From Sophora flavescens (taxonomy: Eukaryota; Streptophyta; Magnoliopsida; Fabales; Fabaceae): 64,000 nt of DNA. Each line of letters starts with the position of its first letter. Position 1 is the first letter of the stretch. Shown piece by piece: positions 58,720 through 64,000 of this stretch. Both the position numbers and the translations under genes were made by a program. The notes beneath the pieces are model-generated. The model worked only from the letters and a program-made list of their open reading frames with translations, was not told the origin of the DNA and did no database searches. Location of the stretch: positions 236,932,586-236,996,585 of the forward strand of contig CM061064.1 of assembly GCA_030762895.1 (NCBI GenBank), given 5' to 3'.

Positions 58720-59520
58720 CAAACGAACGTTGTACCCTTTCTCGTCAACTGCGTCATAGGGAACGCAATCTTCCAGAATCCCTCGAGGAACCTCCTGTAG
58801 TACCCTGTTAAACCTAGAAAATTCCCTACTTCACTCACTGACTTAGGCCTCTCCCACTTTATCACGGCCTCTACCTTATCTGGATCCACAACTATCCCTT
58901 CCTTGTTGATTATATGCCCTAGAAACTACACTTCCTCTAACCAAAATTCACATTTGGATAGATTAGTATACAACTGCCTATCTCTCAGCACCTGCAACAC
59001 CACTCACAGATGTTCCTCGTGTTCTTCCTGACTACGGGAATAGATGAGAATATCATCTATAAACACCACAACGAACTTGTCGAGGAACGGTCTAAAGATC
59101 ACGTTCATGTAATCCATGAACACCACTGGAGCATTAGTTACACCAAAAGGCATAACTAGGTACTTATAGTGTCCATACCTCATCCTGAAAGCGGTCTTAG
59201 GTATATCATCATTCTTCACCCTAATCTGATGGTATCCTGATCTTAAATCTATCGTAGAAAACACCGAAGCTCCCTTCAACTGATCCATCAGATCATCTAT
59301 CCAAGGCAACGGATATTTGTTCTTGATTGTTACCTTGTTCAACTGCCTGTAATCCGTGCACAACCTGGAACTTCCATCTTTCTTCCTCACAAATAGAACC
59401 GGTGATCCCCAAGGTGAAACACTCTGCCTGATGAATTCCTTCTTCATCATATCATCCAGTTGTTTCTTTAACTCTGCCAACTCCACGGGTGACATCCAAT
59501 AAGGAGCTACCGATATAGGT
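58720..59520 (-). pseudogene. Chromovirus reverse transcriptase (broken)
   Basis: On the minus strand from 59520: WGSPVLFVRKKDGSSRLCTDYRQLN-type RT start, LRSGYHQIRV, MPFGVTNAP, and the FIDD core at 59052-59063. Stops are at about 59517, 59001 and 58929. The thumb region (GNFLGLTGYYRRFL) ends at 58735 in KGTTFV, where the SIRE is inserted. The frame is continued at 47205. Confidence 0.88.
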
Positions 59521-60491
59521 CAGGTCCCTGGTATGAGGTCTATGGCGAACTCCACCTCCCTCTCTGGTGGCAAACCTGGAACATCAGGAGGGAAAACCTC
59601 AGGAAACTCCCTCACAATAGGCAAAGAATCTATACTCGGAGTCTCCTTAACTTCCAAAGAGAAAAGCATCACATACTGCTGAGACTCGTCACTCCCCGTA
59701 GCTGCTCCTTCATTGGCATATACTATGCTAGAAGGCTCAAGAAAAGAAAGGGTCTTTCGGGCACAGTCTAAGACTACATGGTTAGCCGAAAGCCAATCCA
59801 TGCCAAGGATAACGTCTATCTGCTGCATAGGCAAACAGATGAGATCTACAAGAAATGTCCTATTTTCAACAACTATAGGACACTGTAAGCAAACAAACAT
59901 AGTGATCAAAGGATCGCTGGTAGGGGTAGATACTGTCAAAGTATATGATAGCTGGGAAACGGGCAAGTGTAAATGATCTACACACTCATGTGAAACAAAC
60001 GAATGTGTAGCGCCTTGAATAAGATCTGCAGATTGAGAGGACTCGGATCCTCTCACTGTAAACACCCTCCCCGTGACCTGAGACCTGGCCGTCTGTCGTC
60101 CTGCTACTAGAACCCCTCTCCCAGCTCCTCCTCTGGAACCACTGGCTCTTCTGCAGGCAGCTGGCTGCTGCTGTACCACTCTCTGTCGGCAATCCCTAGA
60201 AAAATGACCTGGTTTGCCACAGACGTAGCAACCAGATCTATCTGTGCAATCTCTAATATAATGCGGACCTCCGCATCTGAAACATACTGGGTCCCTTCTG
60301 CTACTGGCCCTCTCTGGCAACTGGTGCTGGTGGTGCAGATATCTGAGCACTCTGCCCGGGTCTAGTATATGGTCATCTCCTCCACTAAGAACCCCTATCA
60401 CCTCTCCTATGATTACCTGCTCTGATAGGACCCCCACTATACTGTTGTCTCTGCTCTGCAGCCTACCTCTGGTCCATACTCTCAATGGCAT
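59520..60491 (-). pseudogene. Chromovirus zinc knuckles and protease with deletion
   Basis: Two zinc knuckles (CFRCGGPHYIRDC and CYVCGKPGHFSRDC) end gag. The protease region follows, but where Gypsy proteases have a hydrophobic strand and the catalytic DSGATHSF, this one reads ADLIQGATHSFVS. The usual 20 or so residues between GLIQG-like and GATHSF are missing, including the catalytic Asp. The flap and final parts (VDVILGMDWL-like: IDVILGMDWLSANHVVLDC) remain. The first 50 or so residues of this open frame are out of the gag frame. Confidence 0.8.
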
Positions 60492-61263
60492 TGTACCTCT
60501 CTACAAGCTTTGGGAAACTCAAAATATCCAAGGGCACTATAGCCCTCCTCAGCTCGTGTTGTAAACCCTCCTCAAATCTCTGGCACATCCAATCCTCATC
60601 TATAAACCTCTGGTAGAACTCAGAAAACTGAATTAGGGCCTCGAATCTGGCAGCGTAATCATCAACAGACCTGACTCCCTGCTGGAGACTCATGAAATCT
60701 CTCTCTTTCTCGCGTCTGACCAACCTTGGGAAGTACTTCTCGAAAAAACATTCTCTGAACAGCTCCCAACTGATCAATCTGCCCTCAATCTCAAGCAATC
60801 TCCTCTTGCCTCTCCACCATGACTCAGCCCCTCCGGTCAGCATGAAGGCGGCGTAAGTCACCTTCCTGTCATCTCTGCATCGCATGGTGTCAAAGATCTT
60901 CTTGAGCTCCTGTATCCACCACTCTGCTCGCTCTGGATCATAATCTCTACCAAACTGTGGTGGGTTACCTTTGAGAAAGGTATTCAATCCTGCATCCTCA
61001 ACCTCAGTGGCTCTCCTCCTATCCTGCCGCTCTTGTAACTCCGCCTCTCTCTGTACCCTCTGAGCATTTTGTTGCTCCTGCTGCAACAGAACATATTCTA
61101 ACTCACGGATAGTCCGAAGAGTCTCGGATGACTCTCCTCCACCTCCAATCCCCGTCTCTGGCTGATGAGGCTCATCCTCTACACCCTCTATAGCTATACC
61201 ACCACCACGTCTGCCCCGACCTCGTCCTCTGCCTCGAGCCATGATCCTGTTAAAAGAAATCAT
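60463..61263 (-). CDS. Chromovirus gag, N-terminal and capsid part
   Basis: 266 codons from a minus-strand ATG at 61263; a more likely start is the ATG at 61242 (MARGRGRGRGRRGG). The RG-rich start, the coiled-coil at residues 50-90 and the retrotransposon gag domain (FMLTGGAESWWRGKRRLL ... WELFRECFFEKYFP) identify a Tekay/Del gag. A stop ends this frame at 60463, where intact elements continue to the zinc knuckles. The reader should treat it as a gag fragment with a premature stop. Confidence 0.85.
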   Translation of the reverse strand: MISFNRIMARGRGRGRGRRGGGIAIEGVEDEPHQPETGIGGGGESSETLRTIRELEYVLLQQEQQNAQRVQREAELQERQDRRRATEVEDAGLNTFLKGNPPQFGRDYDPERAEWWIQELKKIFDTMRCRDDRKVTYAAFMLTGGAESWWRGKRRLLEIEGRLISWELFRECFFEKYFPRLVRREKERDFMSLQQGVRSVDDYAARFEALIQFSEFYQRFIDEDWMCQRFEEGLQHELRRAIVPLDILSFPKLVERYNAIESMDQR

Positions 61264-61323
61264 TAGCCCACATCAATACGCCATATAATACTATAGAAAA
61301 CTGGAATAAAAATACTTTATGCC

Positions 61324-61572
61324 ATAAGCACTAGCAAGCAATAATTGAAGACAGGGACTCAGATGAAGCAATAAGCACTAGCAAGCACCAGAAAGAAGAC
61401 ATGGACTCAGATGAAGCAATAATTGAAGAATGACGTAAGCACTGACATCATCGAGTAGAATTATTAAAGAACGATGTAAGCACTTACATCATCAGTCGAA
61501 TTTTTTAACCAGCTGTAATCAATTACAAGGAGATTCTTCTAAATTAGGCTTGTATATTTAGTCTATAAATAA
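61324..61572 (+). promoter_or_regulatory. Pararetrovirus promoter of fragment 2
   Basis: A 47-bp direct duplication (61324-61370 and 61371-61420) precedes two as-1-like motifs at 61430-61452 and 61472-61494 and the TATA box CTATAAATAAG at 61562-61572. The second as-1 motif has lost a C (GATGTAAG), which would weaken it. Confidence 0.65.
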
Positions 61573-61960
61573 GTCCTCTTATGCTGAGGGAAACCAGAAT
61601 TTAGAATCCTTTTCAATTCTCACTTGTGTGAAGTCTCTCTTTGAGAGAAATCTGCTACACCTTCATGGTATAGCTCGAATGATTGAGTGTTCTCCCACCC
61701 CTCATGTAAAATAACCAATTAATAAATAAAATCTCTCTTTCTCTAAATTATTCTGTCAATTACTGTATACCAAGCAAAATTCAAAAGAAGCAATCAACGG
61801 ATGCAGAAGTGGGCAGAAGCAACTCTTTCTCTAAATTATTCTGTCAATTACTGTATACCAAGAAAAATTCAAAAGAAGCAATCAACGGAAGCAGAAGTGG
61901 GCAGAAGCAAATAATTTCAAAAATCAAAGATCTGGTATGATTATTAAGTCACTCTTCTTA
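61573..61960 (+). other. Pararetrovirus leader with poly(A) signal and 88-bp duplication
   Basis: AATAAATAAA at 61721-61730, then two near-identical 88-base copies (61735-61822 and 61823-61910). Fragment 1 has one copy. Confidence 0.85.
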
Positions 61961-61999
61961 AAACTAGATTTTATTTATGTAAAATAAGAGAAAATCGAT

Positions 62000-62904
62000 A
62001 CTAGTAAATAGAACACTTACAAAATACTGAAGAAGATGGCAAATATGAAGGAAGCATCTTAATTAAAATTATTTAAGAAAATTCAGAAAGAAGATCTAGA
62101 TTTAGTAGAAACTGCAAATATGGTAGGAAAGAAAGAAAAATTCATGAACATATTAAAGAAGTTCAAACAAAAAGAAAATATAATTTATTATGGAAAAATA
62201 ATGAATGAATCACCATAGATATATTAGAAACTCAAGGAAATACAAGTATTAAGTTAATAAGCAAAAATATATATATTTCGGAATTAAAAAGAAATATAAA
62301 GAGCCAAGAACACAGAAGAAAATTAGGATATATCCATATAGGAGCAGTACAAGTTCTAATCAAAGTAATTTTCCAAGAAGGAATAAATTCACCAATTGAA
62401 TTAGTTCTAAAAGATAATAGAATAAATTATCTAAAGGATAAAATACTAGGAGTAATAGAAGGAAATTTAGTGTATGTAAAATTAAAATTTGAAATCAAAC
62501 CAAATATAGGAATTCCATTAAATACTCAAAGATTAAATCAAGCATTAACCCTCGAACATAAATTTTTAAGAGAAAACCTAATGAAACCAGGAGATAAAAT
62601 ATTTTCAATAACATACTGTGTAAATTATGCATTAACAAATTCACATCACAGTATTACTTTCAGAAATAATGATCGAATAGACATTCCGAGATTATTTGAA
62701 GACATAGGAAAAATGTATTATCCAAAGAAAAATGAAATAACAGAATTAGGAACTTTTATATGTAGACAAAAAATTCTCGAAATAGAATCAATTCCAAGAC
62801 CAATTATTCTTCCAGAACAAAAAAGAACAAATGAAGAAAATGATATTATTAAATTATCTAACCAAGTAAAATATTTAACCTTATATTTAAAAAATAAAAT
62901 ATGA
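62000..62904 (+). pseudogene. Pararetrovirus movement protein, fragment 2
   Basis: The N-terminal half (62000-62470) is broken by stops and shifts. The C-terminal half is open from 62470 to 62904 (144 codons) and contains the family's conserved core (ITYCVNYALTNSHHSI). It matches fragment 1 residue for residue over most of that part. Its start has been lost. Confidence 0.75.
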
Positions 62905-63107
62905 GCAATAAAGAAGAATTAAAATGATTTATTGAAGAAATTAAACTAAAGAAAGATAGAACTAAAATAGATATTGGAGATCTTACAAGAGCTTTAGATT
63001 ACTATCTAAGTAGAGATCCAGAAAATAGAAATAGAAAATTAATTGAAAAACTAATAATAAGAAAAGAAAAGGAATTAATTGATTTAGAAAATAAAGAAAC
63101 AATTTAG
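62901..63107 (+). pseudogene. Pararetrovirus small ORF 2 (stop at codon 10)
   Basis: Begins ATGAGCAATAAAGAAG, overlapping the movement-protein stop by four bases, and has TGA at codon 10. Homologous to the open frame at 14461-14685. Confidence 0.65.
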
Positions 63108-63241
63108 AAAAGGAATGAAAAATATAGTGGACTATATAAGGAACAAATGGAATCTTGAATCCTCAAGTTCCTCTTCAAAACCAACTAATTATTTTAGAAT
63201 ATAAGCTCCATTTTTTGAAGAAGTGATAGTGATTAAAATAA

Positions 63242-63460
63242 ATGGACTTTGATGAACAAACAAATAACGAAATAATAAGTGCATTACAATTAAATCTTTC
63301 AATTGATTGTAAACGAATTATAATAGAAAAGATAAAAGAACAATTTAGACAGGAAGAATTGTACTTACATAACATAGAATTAAATATTGAATTTGAATAT
63401 TTAGAAGAAATGAAATTTATTGAAGAACATAGATATTCTGATGATGAATACTGGTATTGA
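63242..63460 (+). CDS. Pararetrovirus small ORF 3, 72 aa
   Basis: Open in this copy, starting MDFDEQTNNEIISAL and ending YSDDEYWY. It is charged and mostly helical in character, with a segment EELYLHNIE. Similar to ORF 4 immediately downstream. Its counterpart in fragment 1 is at 14126-14349. No known motif; function unknown. Confidence 0.6.
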   Translation: MDFDEQTNNEIISALQLNLSIDCKRIIIEKIKEQFRQEELYLHNIELNIEFEYLEEMKFIEEHRYSDDEYWY

Positions 63461-63675
63461 GAATAATTGATAAAGAAATATTAAATATATTATTAATGAA
63501 TCTACCAAAATATTGTAAACAAATAATAAATAATAAATTAAAGAATCAATATAAACATGAAGAATTATATCTAAAAAATATACAACAAAGAATACAATGG
63601 GAATATGAAAATGAAGTATATAGTTATCCTGATTATTATTTTGAATTATGTAGCGATCCAAAATATTATTTATAG
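63457..63675 (+). pseudogene. Pararetrovirus small ORF 4, 72 codons, start lost
   Basis: The frame reads from codon TTG at 63457; the fragment 1 copy has an ATG six bases later, which here is ATT. It shares with ORF 3 the pattern EI(I/L)..L..NL..CK.II..K(L/I)K.Q..(Q/H)EELYL.NI, so the two are paralogues. It overlaps the ORF 3 stop by four bases. Confidence 0.6.
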
Positions 63676-63800
63676 GAATTTGAATTATATAATGATTCTA
63701 ATTTTTACATAGATGGAAATAAGATTTGGAATTAATTGAAATGCAACCCTTAGAAATGAATAATACAAAAATTTCAAAAATTAATATGGTGGTACCGATT

Positions 63801-63813
63801 TGGTATTAGAGCT
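63801..63813 (+). other. Candidate primer-binding site of the pararetrovirus
   Basis: TGGTATTAGAGCT matches the initiator tRNA-Met type TGGTATCAGAGCT with one change. It lies after the movement protein and small ORFs, about 2.2 kb after the TATA box. The corresponding position in fragment 1 is degraded. Confidence 0.5.
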
Positions 63814-63862
63814 AAGTGAAATGGATAATCCAAATATTGAAAAGTTTGTATATTGATTAATC

Positions 63863-64000
63863 ATGTTAGATTTAACTAGTCAAAGCAATTTAAAGAATCT
63901 AATACTAGAATTAAAACCTGAAGCCACAGATGTATGTGAAAGACATATGAATTATCATTGTGAATATTGTGATTGTAGAGAATATGATAGAGAAATAGAA
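63863..64000 (+). CDS. Start of a further pararetrovirus ORF (partial)
   Basis: Open from an ATG at 63863 to the window end (46 codons). Contains Cys/His-rich CERHMNYHCEYCDC, possibly a zinc-binding segment. In this family a coat-protein ORF would be expected in this area, but nothing here proves that. Confidence 0.4.
   Translation, partial: MLDLTSQSNLKNLILELKPEATDVCERHMNYHCEYCDCREYDREIE

Larger units (their letters stand above)
45013..61323 (-). mobile_element. Tekay/Del-type chromovirus (Gypsy), split by SIRE
   Basis: Read on the minus strand: gag (61263), zinc knuckles, protease remnant, RT, SIRE insertion, RNase H, integrase, chromodomain-like end, purine tract (45175-45193) and the first 160 bases of the 3' LTR (45172-45013), where the LARD is inserted. 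The 5' LTR is missing because pararetrovirus fragment 2 starts at about 61324. Gag with an RG-rich start and the order RT-RH-IN-chromodomain identify a plant chromovirus. Stops, frameshifts and a protease deletion make it inactive. Confidence 0.85.
61324..64000 (+). mobile_element. Endogenous pararetrovirus fragment 2 (runs off window)
   Basis: Same order as fragment 1, on the plus strand: promoter, leader, movement protein, small ORFs 2-4, a primer-binding-site-like motif, then the start of another ORF. It begins at the enhancer part of the promoter, fused to the chromovirus 5' untranslated region. Contains tandem duplications in the promoter and leader that fragment 1 lacks. The rest lies beyond 64000. 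Confidence 0.8.

Overview
This window is plant nuclear DNA, most likely a eudicot. I found no host protein-coding gene, no tRNA gene and no rRNA gene. It is AT-rich and consists almost entirely of nested transposable elements plus two fragments of an endogenous pararetrovirus (Caulimoviridae). The eudicot call rests on a SIRE-type Copia element with an envelope-like region, an Athila-type Gypsy element, a Tekay/Del-type chromovirus, a Cassandra TRIM and a plant L1 LINE occurring together. I cannot name the species.

Layout. 1-3434 is the 3' end of a Ty3/Gypsy element of the Athila/Tat group (3' internal region plus 3' LTR). 3435-6327 is non-coding debris: CACTA-like subterminal repeats, a nine-unit minisatellite and a relic of a long LTR family. 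6328-11106 is a nest of small inverted-repeat elements; one of them is split by a 3.8-kb solo LTR (6784-10624, TSD TTAAC). 11107-13697 holds another MITE-like block, two candidate tRNA-derived SINEs and a CA/TA microsatellite. 13698-16455 (minus) and 61324-64000 (plus, running off the window) are two related pararetrovirus copies pointing outwards.

Between them lies one stack of insertions. The base is a chromovirus on the minus strand (45013-61323). A SIRE element (47206-58719, TSD CAAAC) split its pol. A LARD-like element (long LTRs, about 3 kb of internal non-coding DNA) sits in its 3' LTR and occupies 16455-45012. One LTR of that LARD was split by a solo LTR of the same family (19449-37229, TSD TATAT). 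That solo LTR was then split by an Athila element (19896-27743, TSD CATTC) and by an L1 LINE (30869-36825, TSD about 25 bp). The other LARD LTR contains a Cassandra TRIM (42575-43459). Exact target-site duplications support most of these steps, so the order of insertion can be read directly.

None of the elements looks autonomous. The Athila has lost its integrase region. The SIRE, LINE and chromovirus carry stops and frameshifts. The pararetrovirus copies are broken and partial. The most unusual structure is an array of alternating palindromes built on one half-site (ATCACGG/CCGTGAT), just upstream of the TATA box in three LTRs of two different Gypsy elements. Other points of interest are the two paralogous small ORFs in the pararetrovirus, the stacked MITEs, and conserved splice-site-like positions inside the long LTR family.
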